From positions 124,001 through 188,000 of the forward strand of contig NC_012883.1 of assembly GCF_000022545.1 (NCBI RefSeq): DNA of 64,000 nt, written 5' to 3'. This stretch comes from Thermococcus sibiricus MM 739. GTDB lineage: Archaea > Methanobacteriota_B > Thermococci > Thermococcales > Thermococcaceae. The position numbers were made by a program, and so were the translations under genes. Under the pieces are notes generated by a model. That model made no database searches, had not been told where the DNA came from, and worked only from the letters and a program-made list of their open reading frames with translations. Below are positions 53,970-63,121 of the stretch, one piece after another (the stretch's first letter is position 1; the number at the start of each line of letters is the position of its first letter).

Positions 53970-55488
53970 GTTTTATACCTCCCATCATCAGTCCTATTTG
54001 TTCTTCAGTAACCTCTTCGGGTTTAACGATGCCTACAAATTTCCCTTCATACATTATTGCCATTCTATCGCTAAGCTGAAGCACTTCATCTAGATCTGCA
54101 GAAACTAAAAGAACAGCTTTATTCTCATCCCTGAGTTTTATTAGGTAATTTCTTATATATTCTGTTGAGGCTACATCCACACCCCTTGTGGGTTGAGATG
54201 CAATTATGAATTCAGGTTGCTTGCTAGTTTCTCTTGCTACGATGAGCTTTTGTTGGTTCCCTCCACTTAAGCTTTTTACAGGAGCGTCTATACTTGGTAC
54301 TAAGACTTCAAAATCCTTTACAATCTTTGCAGCGTGTTCTTTGGCTTTGTTCCACCTTAACATTCCAATAGGTCCCCTAAAAGTCTCTCTCCAGTGAAGG
54401 CCAAGTATGGAGTTTTCAGTAACACTCATTTCTGCTACTAAACCCATATGGATCCTATCCTCTGGTATGTGAGCCACTCCAAGGTCATAGAGTTCTTTTG
54501 GAGGTCTTCCAGTGATTTCTTTTCCATTGAGAATAACTTTGCCTTTTTCAATTTTTCTAAGTCCGCTTATTGCTTCTATAAGTTCGGTTTGCCCGTTACC
54601 TTCAACACCAGCTATTCCAAAGATCTCTCCGGCTTTCACGTTGAATGTTAATCCTTTTACAGCATCTTGGCCTCTATCTCCTTTAACCCATAAATCTTGG
54701 ACTTGTAAAACAGGGTTTTCTGCTTCTTTTGGAGGTTTTTCTATCCTAAGAACTACCTCTCTTCCGACCATCATCTTAGCAAGCTCTTTTGGGGAAGTTT
54801 CATTTGTATTTACAGTTCCTATAAGCTCTCCTTTTCTAAGAACTGTTACCCTGTCTGTTATTTCCATGACTTCTTTGAGTTTATGACTGATAAAGATAAT
54901 TGTTTTTCCTTGGGATTTTAGTTTTTTAAGAACATCGAAGAGTTCTTTAACCTCTATGGGGGTTAGTACAGCGGTTGGTTCGTCCAATATAAGTACATCA
55001 ACGTCCCTATATAGTGTTTTTAATATCTCAATCCTTTGTTGGACACCAACAGGGAGGGTTTCTACAGGAACATCAAGAGGAACTTGGAAATTCAAATCAT
55101 CCATAAGTTTTTGCAGTTTCTTCATCGCTTTCTCGACGTCTATCTTAGAAAAGAGACCATGCCCCTCCATCCCAAGTATGATATTGTGGAGGCCATCAAA
55201 AACATCTACCAGCGTGAAGTGCTGGTGAACCATACCAATTCCATTTGCAAGAGCATCAGCGGGAGTTTTAAATCTCACTTCTTTGTTATTAACAAAGATT
55301 TTACCATCTGTAGGATGGAGCATCCCAGAGAGGATCTTCATCAGGGTAGTTTTCCCAGCCCCATTCTCTCCTAATAAACCATGAATCTCACCTTGTTTTA
55401 CGGAAAAATCAACACCTTTAAGTGCTTTAGTGCCATCGGGATAGATTTTTATGATTCCTTTCATTTCAATAATTGGAGCTTCTTCCAT
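53959..55488 (-). CDS. BMP-type ABC transporter ATPase, two nucleotide-binding domains
   Basis: A 509-residue duplicated ATPase like those of sugar and nucleoside importers. Domain 1 has Walker A GENGAGKTT near 38-46 and LILDEPTAVLTP; domain 2 (from about residue 258) has GVEGNGQTELIE, SLSGGNQQKLIVARE and PTRGVD. The second domain lacks the normal Walker A lysine, as in relatives. It energises the two permeases downstream. GGGGTGC precedes the ATG. Confidence 0.93.
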   Translation of the reverse strand: MEEAPIIEMKGIIKIYPDGTKALKGVDFSVKQGEIHGLLGENGAGKTTLMKILSGMLHPTDGKIFVNNKEVRFKTPADALANGIGMVHQHFTLVDVFDGLHNIILGMEGHGLFSKIDVEKAMKKLQKLMDDLNFQVPLDVPVETLPVGVQQRIEILKTLYRDVDVLILDEPTAVLTPIEVKELFDVLKKLKSQGKTIIFISHKLKEVMEITDRVTVLRKGELIGTVNTNETSPKELAKMMVGREVVLRIEKPPKEAENPVLQVQDLWVKGDRGQDAVKGLTFNVKAGEIFGIAGVEGNGQTELIEAISGLRKIEKGKVILNGKEITGRPPKELYDLGVAHIPEDRIHMGLVAEMSVTENSILGLHWRETFRGPIGMLRWNKAKEHAAKIVKDFEVLVPSIDAPVKSLSGGNQQKLIVARETSKQPEFIIASQPTRGVDVASTEYIRNYLIKLRDENKAVLLVSADLDEVLQLSDRMAIMYEGKFVGIVKPEEVTEEQIGLMMGGIKHES

Positions 55489-55542
55489 AAATGCACCCCC
55501 TAAAGATTATAAAGAGAAAATAGAAAGGAAATATCAGTTGTT

Positions 55543-56787
55543 TTACCATTGTTTTCCTAATTCTTCCATCTCTTGCCATGTTTCAGCGTTTCTTATGGCT
55601 TCGATTTGTTCTGAAGTTAGTGCTGATGGAATTTCTATCTCTCCACTCTTAATCTTAGACTCCAATTCACTTACGGCTTGCCAGATCCAGTCTGGAACTT
55701 GGCTCCTTGTTTCTTCAAGCTTGGTAAAGAGTTCTTCCTCGCTGTTAAGTCCAAGTTCTTCAAGTTTTTGTTGCTTTGTGTCTTCTGGTAGTGAGTTAAA
55801 GATTTCCCTAACGTCTTCAATGGTGCTTACGCCAACACCACCCTCGTTAAGACCAAGCTCCATTATTCCTCCTTGCCAGTTACCCTTGACGGCCATTTCA
55901 ACAGTCCTGTAGACACCAACGTCAACTCTCTTCATCATTGAAGCTATTATTACACCTGGCTTGATCCAGTCTTGGGCTGAATCAACACCAACAGCAAATG
56001 GTGGCCCCATCTCTTTTCCTTGACTCTCAAGGTACTCGTCAACAGCATCAAAAACACCAAGGCCAACAGCACCTGCGACTTGGTAGATTATCCAGGCCCC
56101 TTGTCCAAGCTGAGCTTGAGCTGCGGTTTTACCTTTTGCAGGGTCTGTGAATGAACCGGTGTAAGTGTAGAGAACTTCAATATTAACGTCATTTCCAGTC
56201 TTTTGCTTGTAATAGTCTTCGGCCCAAACAACACCGAAGTGATAGCCACCTTCGAATTTATAAAGAACGGGAATCTCAATACCAAGAACGATTCCAACTT
56301 TGTCTTTACCATCATTTGCAGCTATTAATCCGGCTAAAGCTCCAATTAAAGCTGAGCCTTCGTTTTCTTTAAAGAGAATACTTACAACATTTGGTTTGTC
56401 GGGAATAAATCCATCAACAATGGCGAACTTTTGATCTGGGAATTCGTCTGCAACTTGGATCACTGCATCAGTCATCATAAATCCAACTGCTACTATAATG
56501 TCGTACTCTCCAGTCTGGGCGAGACTCCTAAGGTTGGGCAAGTAATCTGATTCTGTATTGCTTTGTACTTCCTTAATTTCAAGGTTAAAGTCTTTTGCAG
56601 CTTTTGAAGCTCCTAGATATGCCATATCGTTGAAGCTTAAGTCCCCTCTCCCACCGACATCATAGACAACTGCAACTTTTCCTGCGTATTCAGGAGTACT
56701 TGTTGTTTCTCCACCTGTACATCCACTTATGGCAACACTAAATACTAAAACTCCTATTAAAAAGACTGTCAATATTCTGTTCTTCAT
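55543..56787 (-). CDS. BMP family lipoprotein, nucleoside-type solute-binding protein
   Basis: The 414-residue substrate-binding component, a lipoprotein with lipobox VAISGC and Cys23. The mature part begins GKVAVVYDVGGRGDLSFNDMAYLGA, characteristic of the BmpA/PnrA family that binds purine nucleosides. It ends in a helical extension of about 90 residues not needed for the core fold. It is the first gene of the transporter operon; AGGTCGACCT, a perfect palindrome, covers its ribosome binding site region at 56788-56797. Confidence 0.92.
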   Translation of the reverse strand: MKNRILTVFLIGVLVFSVAISGCTGGETTSTPEYAGKVAVVYDVGGRGDLSFNDMAYLGASKAAKDFNLEIKEVQSNTESDYLPNLRSLAQTGEYDIIVAVGFMMTDAVIQVADEFPDQKFAIVDGFIPDKPNVVSILFKENEGSALIGALAGLIAANDGKDKVGIVLGIEIPVLYKFEGGYHFGVVWAEDYYKQKTGNDVNIEVLYTYTGSFTDPAKGKTAAQAQLGQGAWIIYQVAGAVGLGVFDAVDEYLESQGKEMGPPFAVGVDSAQDWIKPGVIIASMMKRVDVGVYRTVEMAVKGNWQGGIMELGLNEGGVGVSTIEDVREIFNSLPEDTKQQKLEELGLNSEEELFTKLEETRSQVPDWIWQAVSELESKIKSGEIEIPSALTSEQIEAIRNAETWQEMEELGKQW

Positions 56788-56846
56788 AGGTCGACCTCCA
56801 TAATGGGGTTATCGTATGGGAGTGAGAATGATAGAATATATATTTT

Positions 56847-57368
56847 GTGGTGCTGGTGCATAGGAATCCGCATGTTTTTAAAAACATTGTGCCTATTAAC
56901 AATGGGATGCTCATGCTTAAGGAGATAGTAAATCTTGAACGGGGCGTAATTCTAATCACAGGGGATGCAAAGAAACTTGCTAGGATATTTCTAAATGCAT
57001 GGCTTTCTAAAGGGAAACTATTTCTGGCTGAATATTTGCCATTTGAAGTTGGATATCCTGAAAGTGTTTTCATTGGAAATATAGATGAAACCATAAAACT
57101 TGATGGGTATTTCCTCTATTCCCTCCTTTCTAGACCAAAAACAGAGCGAAAAAAGTATTACTCCTTCATATCCAATCATGATGATAGGGTCATATTAATA
57201 TACGAGCCTAAGTACTTCAAAGACTCAGTTTTTAAGTATGCTATTAAGGATTTTATAGATTATCTTGTTGCTTACAAGCGAGAGACAATGGGTATGGAGA
57301 GAATTGATGTTTACAAGCTTGAAGAGGGCAGAGTTATTAAAAAGGAAACTTATATAAGGAGATTTTGA
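56847..57368 (+). CDS. Unknown protein with P-loop-free alpha/beta fold
   Basis: I do not recognise this 173-residue protein. It is soluble, with hydrophobic strands such as GVILITGDAKKLARIFL and DDRVILIYEPKYF that suggest an alpha/beta (perhaps RecA/KaiC-like) core, but no Walker A is present. Two cores of charged residues and a basic C-terminus (KKETYIRRF) are visible. The start is unclear: GTG at 56847, GTG at 56856 or ATG at 56902-56914 are candidates. It is divergent from the BMP operon. Confidence 0.55.
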   Translation: MVLVHRNPHVFKNIVPINNGMLMLKEIVNLERGVILITGDAKKLARIFLNAWLSKGKLFLAEYLPFEVGYPESVFIGNIDETIKLDGYFLYSLLSRPKTERKKYYSFISNHDDRVILIYEPKYFKDSVFKYAIKDFIDYLVAYKRETMGMERIDVYKLEEGRVIKKETYIRRF

Positions 57369-57441
57369 GGGAAACAGAATAAAAAATTTTTTAACTTAGC
57401 CTCGTATTTCTTAGTGTTAACAGTCATTGTTGGTGATTCTT

Positions 57442-58791
57442 ATGGGCAAGTACTTTGGGACAAGTGGCATAAGGGAAGTCGTTAACGAAAGATTAACTCC
57501 AGATCTTGCTTTAAAAGTTGGAAAGGCTTTGGGCACTTATCTTGGTGAAGGGAAGGTTGTAGTTGGTAAAGACACTAGAACAAGTGGAGAGATGCTAAAG
57601 AATGCTCTTATTTCCGGTCTTTTAAGCACCGGCGTTGATGTTATTGATATCGACCTTTCTCCAACACCCTTAACTGGGTTTGCAATAAAACTCTACGAAG
57701 CAGATGCAGGTGTCACAATAACTGCTTCTCACAACCCTCCAGAGTACAACGGGATAAAGGTATGGCAGCCAAATGGAATGGCCTACACAAGCGAGATGGA
57801 AAATGAATTGGAAAGAATTCTTGAAAAAGGGAAGTTCCAGCAGGTATCTTGGAATGACATAGGAGAACTAACGAGGGCTGATCCAAAAAAGGAGTACATA
57901 AAGAAAGCCCTTGAGATGATAGAGCTTTCAAAAGGCTATAAGGTTGTAGTTGACTGTGGGAATGGTGCAGGTTCAATTCTATCCCCTTACCTCCAGAGAG
58001 AGCTTGGAAACAAAGTTGTTTCTCTAAACTCACATCCAAGCGGTTTTTTTGTTAGAGAGCTTGAGCCAAATGCCAAGAGTCTCTTAGCTCTTTCAAAGGC
58101 TGTAAAGTCTCTTGGGGCCGATGTTGGAATAGCACACGACGGAGATGCTGATAGAATCGGTGTTATTGACGATCAGGGCAACTTTGTTGAATACGAAGTC
58201 ATGCTTTCCCTCATAAGCAGCTACATGCTCAGAAAGTTCGGGAAGGGGAAAATTATCACCACTGTGGATGCGGGGTTTGCCTTGGATGACTACATTAAAC
58301 CTTTGGGAGGAGAAGTCGCTAGGGTAAAGGTTGGAGATGTTGCAGTTGCAGAGGGTATAGTAAGAGAAAACGCAGTCTTTGGGGGAGAGCCAAGCGGGAC
58401 TTGGATAATACCCCAGTGGAACCTAACTCCGGATGGCATATTTGCCGGTGTACTTGTTCTTGAGATGATTGATAAACTCGGCCCATTAAGTGAAATTGCA
58501 AAGGGAGTGCCACGTTACGTTACTTTAAGGGCAAAAATCCCCTGTCCAAATGAGAAGAAAGCCAAAGCCATGGAATTCATAAAGAGAGAAGTCCTCGAGA
58601 ACTTTGAGTACAAGAGGATTATTGACATTGATGGTATCAGGATTGAAAATGATGAGTGGTGGATTCTATTCAGGCCAAGTGGAACAGAGCCAATAATGCG
58701 CATTACTCTTGAGGCACACACAAAGAAGAAGGCGGAGGAGCTGATGGAAAAGGCTGAAGAAGTTGTAAAAAGAGCGATAAAAAGTGTATAA
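57442..58791 (+). CDS. Phosphohexomutase (phosphomannomutase/phosphoglucosamine mutase type)
   Basis: Moves phosphate between positions 1 and 6 of a hexose or hexosamine. The 449-residue enzyme contains all four signatures: phosphoserine S96 in TASHNPP, metal-binding DGDADR at 233-238, sugar-binding GEPSGT at 315-320 and phosphate-binding RPSGTEP at 411-417. It is thus complete, in contrast to the short mutase-like protein at 23436. GGTGATTCTT precedes the ATG. Specificity (mannose, glucose or glucosamine) cannot be told. Confidence 0.93.
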   Translation: MGKYFGTSGIREVVNERLTPDLALKVGKALGTYLGEGKVVVGKDTRTSGEMLKNALISGLLSTGVDVIDIDLSPTPLTGFAIKLYEADAGVTITASHNPPEYNGIKVWQPNGMAYTSEMENELERILEKGKFQQVSWNDIGELTRADPKKEYIKKALEMIELSKGYKVVVDCGNGAGSILSPYLQRELGNKVVSLNSHPSGFFVRELEPNAKSLLALSKAVKSLGADVGIAHDGDADRIGVIDDQGNFVEYEVMLSLISSYMLRKFGKGKIITTVDAGFALDDYIKPLGGEVARVKVGDVAVAEGIVRENAVFGGEPSGTWIIPQWNLTPDGIFAGVLVLEMIDKLGPLSEIAKGVPRYVTLRAKIPCPNEKKAKAMEFIKREVLENFEYKRIIDIDGIRIENDEWWILFRPSGTEPIMRITLEAHTKKKAEELMEKAEEVVKRAIKSV

Positions 58792-58804
58792 TATGAACTA
58801 GCTT

Positions 58805-59260
58805 TCAAATCATGCTCTTTAATTTCTCTGCAAATCTTCTTGCATTCTCTAAATCCTTTTCATTTGGGTGCTCCTTGCTTATCCCCCCAATCTTCTCAAG
58901 CCAGCCGTTCGTGTCCCATCCTCTGCATGAGAACTCCCCAACTATCTCAAATCCCTTTTTCCTGAGAGCACTCCTAAGCTTTCGGTGATTGATAAAAGGA
59001 ATATTTATCCCCGCTGTCGAGAAGATGAACGCCTTCTTTCCCTTCATCCTGGGAAGGCTCTCCACGAGTTTGAAAAGTGCCCTGTGGTGCTTCCAGTAGT
59101 AGATTCCTGAGCCGAAGCCTATGAGGTCATATTTCAAAAGCTCCTCGGGTTTAATTTCCCATGGCTTTGTGAGTTCTGCTTCAAGAGTTTTTGCCATTAT
59201 TTTTGCCACTTTTTCAGTATTTCTGTGGTGAATGGAAACGTAAATAATCAAGGCATTCAT
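58805..59260 (-). CDS. Flavodoxin-like protein
   Basis: A 151-residue flavodoxin-fold protein starting MNALIIYVSIHHRNTEKVAKIMAKTL, where SIHHRNTEKVA is the FMN phosphate loop, followed by DLIGFGSGIYYWKHHRALFK and AFIFSTAG. It is close to archaeal flavodoxins of protoporphyrinogen-oxidase type. AGGTGTGGAGT precedes the ATG. The segment 58861-58920 is 55% G+C by count (33/60), higher than the window. Confidence 0.85.
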   Translation of the reverse strand: MNALIIYVSIHHRNTEKVAKIMAKTLEAELTKPWEIKPEELLKYDLIGFGSGIYYWKHHRALFKLVESLPRMKGKKAFIFSTAGINIPFINHRKLRSALRKKGFEIVGEFSCRGWDTNGWLEKIGGISKEHPNEKDLENARRFAEKLKSMI

Positions 59261-59407
59261 ACTCCACACCTATTATACCTCTTCATGGATTTTCTTATAA
59301 TTTATTCTTGAAAGTGTATTTGTAGATTTTTCGTGTAGTTCGTTTTTAGCATCTTTAGATAATCCAAAAGTTTTTAACTGAGAAAACGAGTTTTGTATGT
59401 GATTACT

Positions 59408-60145
59408 ATGAAAAAGCACGAATGGGAAGAGTTTTTTGACAGGGAGGCCGACTATTATTTACAGGAAGCCTTTACCAAGCATACGAAAAAAGAAATTGAT
59501 TTCTTACTGGAAGAATTTAAACTTCCAGAAGGTGCAAAAATATTAGATGTAGGCTGTGGTGTTGGTAGACATTCTTTAGAGCTTGCAAAGAGGGGATACC
59601 GCGTCACGGGTGTTGATATTTCCCAAAAAATGCTCGAAAAGGCAGAAGAACGGGCCCAAAAAGAGGGTGTTGAAGTTGAATTTATAAAAGCAGATGCAAC
59701 CAAGTTCGCGAGAAATGAAAAGTTTGACGCCGCGGTATGTCTATGTGAGGGTGCCTTTTCATTGCTTGGCTCGTCTGACGACCCAATAGAGCATGACTTG
59801 GCCATCTTAAGGAATGTATATAAGTCACTGAAACCTGGAGGCAAGTTCATCTTAACGGCCCTAAGCGCGCTCTCAAGGGTCAAGAAAGCGACGAACGAGG
59901 ACATTGCCAAGGGGCTTTTTGACCCGAATACCATGACGTTCTATGAGGAGCTTGAGGCCCCGGACGGCACGAAAGTCGCTATACGGGAGCGGGTCTATGT
60001 CCCGACCGAGCTCTACCTGATGTTTAGAATGGTTGGGTTTGAAGTGAAGGCCATTTGGGGAGGAACCGCTGGAAGATGGGGGAAGCGAAAGGTAGATATG
60101 GACGACATTGAAATAATGGTGGTGGCCGAGAAACCTCGAGAATAG
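59408..60145 (+). CDS. Class I SAM-dependent methyltransferase
   Basis: A 245-residue Rossmann methyltransferase: motif I ILDVGCGVGRHSLELA, motif II GVDIS, then ADATKFARNEKFDAAVC and LKPGGKFILTALS. The substrate is unknown; the C-terminal 60 residues form an unusual beta part. GTGATTACT precedes the ATG. Base composition changes inside the gene: 19/60 G+C at 59461-59520 but 36/60 at 59941-60000, so it seems mosaic. Confidence 0.86.
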   Translation: MKKHEWEEFFDREADYYLQEAFTKHTKKEIDFLLEEFKLPEGAKILDVGCGVGRHSLELAKRGYRVTGVDISQKMLEKAEERAQKEGVEVEFIKADATKFARNEKFDAAVCLCEGAFSLLGSSDDPIEHDLAILRNVYKSLKPGGKFILTALSALSRVKKATNEDIAKGLFDPNTMTFYEELEAPDGTKVAIRERVYVPTELYLMFRMVGFEVKAIWGGTAGRWGKRKVDMDDIEIMVVAEKPRE

Positions 60146-60153
60146 CCCCCTCT

Positions 60154-60729
60154 TTAGTGTTTAAAGTGTTTTTCAAGCTGTTTTAAGCTTTTTTCAATGT
60201 TATCTTTATCAAACTCTAGGTAAATAGCCTCTGGAAACCTCCTTTTAAGAATTTGGAAAAGAACACCCTCCCCTGGTATTACTTTGAAGTTTTGCTCTTC
60301 CATGAGTTCTTTTGACAGTTCTATCCGTTCTTTTTTGTTTAGACAAGAGAATTCTTCGATTATCCTATATGGGAACTTTTCTGGATCGCTTGAAGTTGTA
60401 TAGAATATGCCACACGTTGGTGAACCTTTGACGCCAACAAAAATTACCTTCTCAGGTTTTTCTTCCGTTAGAACTCTTTCAATAAAATCCAAAATTTTTC
60501 TAGCAGTTTCGGATATTCCAAGTTTTTCTAAAGCTTCTCTGCTCATTGGGGGTCTTGGCCATCCTATAAGTTTATATTCAGGACAGGGGTAAGTTAAGAC
60601 TCTTATTTCTCTTACATGTTTTGCAAGAAGATTTAATAATTCTCTACTGGTTGTATACTCCTTATCTTTTGGGCCTCGGTAGACATAGAAAGGGCTTAAG
60701 AGACAGGGAGCAAGGACAACTATTTTCAT
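60154..60729 (-). CDS. TudS/DUF523-like protein
   Basis: A 191-residue soluble protein whose three cysteine sites recall the DUF523 (2-thiouracil desulfurase) family: APCLLSPFYVYRG at the N-terminus, YPCPEYKLIGWPRPP and VGVKGSPTCGIFY. Such proteins hold a [4Fe-4S] cluster. The similarity is to motif order; the sequence is diverged and the C-terminal half has no recognised motif. It is convergent with the methyltransferase and starts 36 bases from the kinase gene. Confidence 0.65.
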   Translation of the reverse strand: MKIVVLAPCLLSPFYVYRGPKDKEYTTSRELLNLLAKHVREIRVLTYPCPEYKLIGWPRPPMSREALEKLGISETARKILDFIERVLTEEKPEKVIFVGVKGSPTCGIFYTTSSDPEKFPYRIIEEFSCLNKKERIELSKELMEEQNFKVIPGEGVLFQILKRRFPEAIYLEFDKDNIEKSLKQLEKHFKH

Positions 60730-60765
60730 TGAAGTTCACCAATAAAAGGAAATCTTGAAGAACCT

Positions 60766-61347
60766 TTAAATTTTTCCAGACGTTAAGGAGGTTATAACAG
60801 TATTAACTCTCTTTTTTAGATCTTCAAGGCTGCCTTCATTCACAATCAAGAAATCAGCCAGATCTTTAAGCATTCTTGTGTGGTAGAGCTTTTCTTCGGC
60901 CTCATCGGCATTTAGAAAATCTTCAAAGCTTTTTATCGCCTTGTCCTTACCCGCGTTTCTCCTTTTTAAACGTTCATACCTTATCTTTGGCCTAGCCTCG
61001 ACGTAAATTATAAATCCGCCCTGCTTTTTTATTGCTTCAATTTCTCCCTTAGAGCGGACTCCGTCAATAACCACATTTTTGCAGTTTCTTTTCTTGTCCA
61101 GCGCCAGCCTTATCAAAATATCTTCCCCAAAAGTTTTCTTAAGGTGCCTGCCGTACTCAATGAGTTTGTCTCTTGTTGGTTCGCTCTTTTCTGGAATTTC
61201 TGGAAGCCATGAGTACTTGCTTAGGTTGTGAGTTAGAAGGTCAATTAGTGGATCACTACACGAAACTCTGCAAAATCCTTTTTCCTCAAAGAACTTTGCA
61301 ACCGTGGTTTTTCCTGCTGCAATTTTACCCACAACGCCGACTATCAT
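60766..61347 (-). CDS. P-loop kinase of the dephospho-CoA kinase/UPF0200-like group
   Basis: A 193-residue nucleoside/nucleotide kinase-like protein: P-loop GKIAAGKT at 7-14, VIDGVRSKGEIEAIKKQGGFIIYVEA and RYERLKRRNAGKDKA. It resembles archaeal kinases of the UPF0200 group and dephospho-CoA kinase in fold. The archaeal CoA pathway uses a different GTP enzyme, so the substrate is unclear. GGTGGT precedes the ATG. It follows the unknown protein at 61359 by 11 bases in one transcript. Confidence 0.75.
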   Translation of the reverse strand: MIVGVVGKIAAGKTTVAKFFEEKGFCRVSCSDPLIDLLTHNLSKYSWLPEIPEKSEPTRDKLIEYGRHLKKTFGEDILIRLALDKKRNCKNVVIDGVRSKGEIEAIKKQGGFIIYVEARPKIRYERLKRRNAGKDKAIKSFEDFLNADEAEEKLYHTRMLKDLADFLIVNEGSLEDLKKRVNTVITSLTSGKI

Positions 61348-61358
61348 TTTACCACCTT

Positions 61359-62159
61359 CTATCTTTTCCATGCCCACCATATTAAGTTTGCCCCATCTGT
61401 TGACTCCATAAGTCCTTCGGCTACCATGTCTACTACGAAGTCTATCATGGCATCTTTGTCAACTCTGACGGGCTTTTCAAATCCAAAGAAATATTTTGCT
61501 TCAAAGAATCCAATATGGAAGAACCTGAGGGGGTTCAGGAGTGCGATATCCTCGTTTATCTTTAGGTCAAATGGGAAATCTGCTATTATTATTTTGAGGT
61601 CTCTTTCCTTTGCTACATCTATGAGCTTCCTCTCATCTGGGAAAAAGAGCTCTCTAAGAGAGCCTTCCATTGCTTCGTACTCCATTTTTGGAAAGGTGTA
61701 TTTGATTCCGATTCTCTCGGCTTCTAGACCAACTTTTTCAGCAAAACCTAACATGGCTTTTGCATTGAAGCTAAGGAACACGAGAGCCCTTCCATTGTTG
61801 TGAAGAGTGGGCCATTTCCGAGGAGGGAAGTTAAAATCTGCTTCTATTATGGGAATCAGAAAGTCGAGAAGGGTATCTTTGATTCTCTTCAAGTTCTCTT
61901 CTAGTTTTTTTCTTTTTATGATTAGGTCAAGTTTTGAGTAAACAGTAACTTGTTTTATTCCGAGTTCTTCTCTGAGTTTCCCAATTACGAAGCTGTTTCC
62001 AATGATTGCACTTTTATCACTTCTGTCTTTGGCGATTATAAATAATTTATCCCCTTCTTCATCATAGTTTACTTCCTCTATTACAAAGGGTACTATGGGA
62101 AAACCATTCTCTTTCCTTATTCTATTGATTCTTTCTGCTAGTTCCTCTTTGGCAAACAT
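61359..62159 (-). CDS. Unknown protein in the TBP-like/kinase operon
   Basis: I do not recognise this 266-residue protein. It is soluble, alpha/beta, with DRSDKSAIIGNSFVIG near residue 45 that could be a degenerate PP-loop-like phosphate site (low confidence). A long acidic stretch and a C-terminus of NLIWWAWKR follow. The ATG at 62159 shares its A with the stop of the upstream TBP-like gene (TAATG), after GGGTGAG, so it is translationally coupled to it. Confidence 0.55.
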   Translation of the reverse strand: MFAKEELAERINRIRKENGFPIVPFVIEEVNYDEEGDKLFIIAKDRSDKSAIIGNSFVIGKLREELGIKQVTVYSKLDLIIKRKKLEENLKRIKDTLLDFLIPIIEADFNFPPRKWPTLHNNGRALVFLSFNAKAMLGFAEKVGLEAERIGIKYTFPKMEYEAMEGSLRELFFPDERKLIDVAKERDLKIIIADFPFDLKINEDIALLNPLRFFHIGFFEAKYFFGFEKPVRVDKDAMIDFVVDMVAEGLMESTDGANLIWWAWKR

Positions 62160-62434
62160 TAACTCACCCGATAAGCTTTTGCACACTCGTAAATTTCTTG
62201 AGCGATTTTTAAGGCCTCTTCTTTATTGTCTGTTTCTTTTACTATTATTTTTCCACTTGGGAATATGCTGATATCATATGCTTTTCTCACAAGAGCTAGA
62301 AACCTTGTTACTCTTTTTATTTGATACCCTCTCTCAGCTAGGCATTCACACACTTCTTCTAGATCAAGATCAAATTTCTCTTGAGGGGTGATGTTTATGG
62401 CCTTCATGCTTGTGCATGGTTTTGCAACTAACAT
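62159..62434 (-). CDS. Single TBP-like domain protein
   Basis: A 91-residue protein. ISIFPSGKIIVKETDNKEEALKIAQEIYE resembles a TBP half-repeat (compare [22 protein letters not shown] in TBP), and the preceding EVCECLAERGYQIKRVTRFLA fits the first helix and strand. I infer a stand-alone TBP-like fold; there is one copy, so it could only mimic TBP as a dimer. GGTGG precedes the ATG at 62434. It starts a three-gene operon with the 266-residue protein and the P-loop kinase. Confidence 0.55.
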   Translation of the reverse strand: MLVAKPCTSMKAINITPQEKFDLDLEEVCECLAERGYQIKRVTRFLALVRKAYDISIFPSGKIIVKETDNKEEALKIAQEIYECAKAYRVS

Positions 62435-62506
62435 AGAACCACCAGTAGGAATTTTATGAGCGTGGGTTCATAAATTTAATTGAAGAAAAGACAAATCCAA
62501 AAAAAC

Positions 62507-63091
62507 TCATCTTTTCCATAATGCGATCCCTAAAACTAGGAGTGCCAAAAGACCTCCTAGAGGGAGAATAATTTTTGTTAAATCTTTATCTGTGTTTGTG
62601 GCAATATCTTGAACAGTTTTTTGGTCTTCGAGGTCTTGAAGGATAAAGCTTATTTGCACTTCACCTGCGGGCATTGTTATCTTGTTTCCGTGTATTTCAA
62701 GGGGTGAGTCACTCATATCCACCAAATCTGCTTCTTCAGGTAAGATTACGTCTACTGGAGCTTCTGATTTTAATGAAAGAGTCCAAATAAGGCCTTCTTT
62801 GTTCATTAGATCTGGAGTGGAGTATATTATTTTTACTATTTGAGAGTTTTGAACAGTTATTGTGATCTCGTTTCCGTTTATGGAATATTCTAGAGGGTTA
62901 CCATTTTCATCTATAACAAAGATGTCCTCGTAATGATCCCCGAGCAGGGATGATGTAACTTGAGTTGTATAGTCGTCCACAGGCATTTCAATTTCCACAG
63001 TTGCATAGCCATCTCCATAGGGTGTAATGGTTATGCTCTGGGCATTCACAAGAGGGATGAAAAGTAAAAGGGCAAGTAGAGTTCTCTTCAT
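62507..63091 (-). CDS. Membrane sensor-domain protein lacking the winged helix
   Basis: A 194-residue protein with a signal peptide (1-17), an extracytoplasmic beta-rich domain (18-170) and one C-terminal transmembrane helix (173-191) ending LWKR. Its outside domain is clearly homologous to that of the regulator at 9399-10244: shared stretches include DENGNPLE, STPDL or YTPDL, KEGLIWTL and EIHGNKITMPAGE versus NVITMPPGN. The cytoplasmic winged helix of that protein is absent. It stands 30 bases after the helical secreted protein, the same gene order as at 10 kb. Confidence 0.72.
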   Translation of the reverse strand: MKRTLLALLLFIPLVNAQSITITPYGDGYATVEIEMPVDDYTTQVTSSLLGDHYEDIFVIDENGNPLEYSINGNEITITVQNSQIVKIIYSTPDLMNKEGLIWTLSLKSEAPVDVILPEEADLVDMSDSPLEIHGNKITMPAGEVQISFILQDLEDQKTVQDIATNTDKDLTKIILPLGGLLALLVLGIALWKR

Positions 63092-63121
63092 TCATTTCAC
63101 CTCCGCAAAAATTTAGAGAAA

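Noticed and set aside
53437-54093. Long open frame opposite the nucleoside permease and ATPase genes
   Set aside because: Antisense of two well-recognised transporter genes; hydrophobicity only reflects the complementary membrane helices.
57369-57441. AAAAAATTTTTT palindrome before the phosphohexomutase gene
   Set aside because: A/T-only run typical of a terminator or TATA region; not specific.
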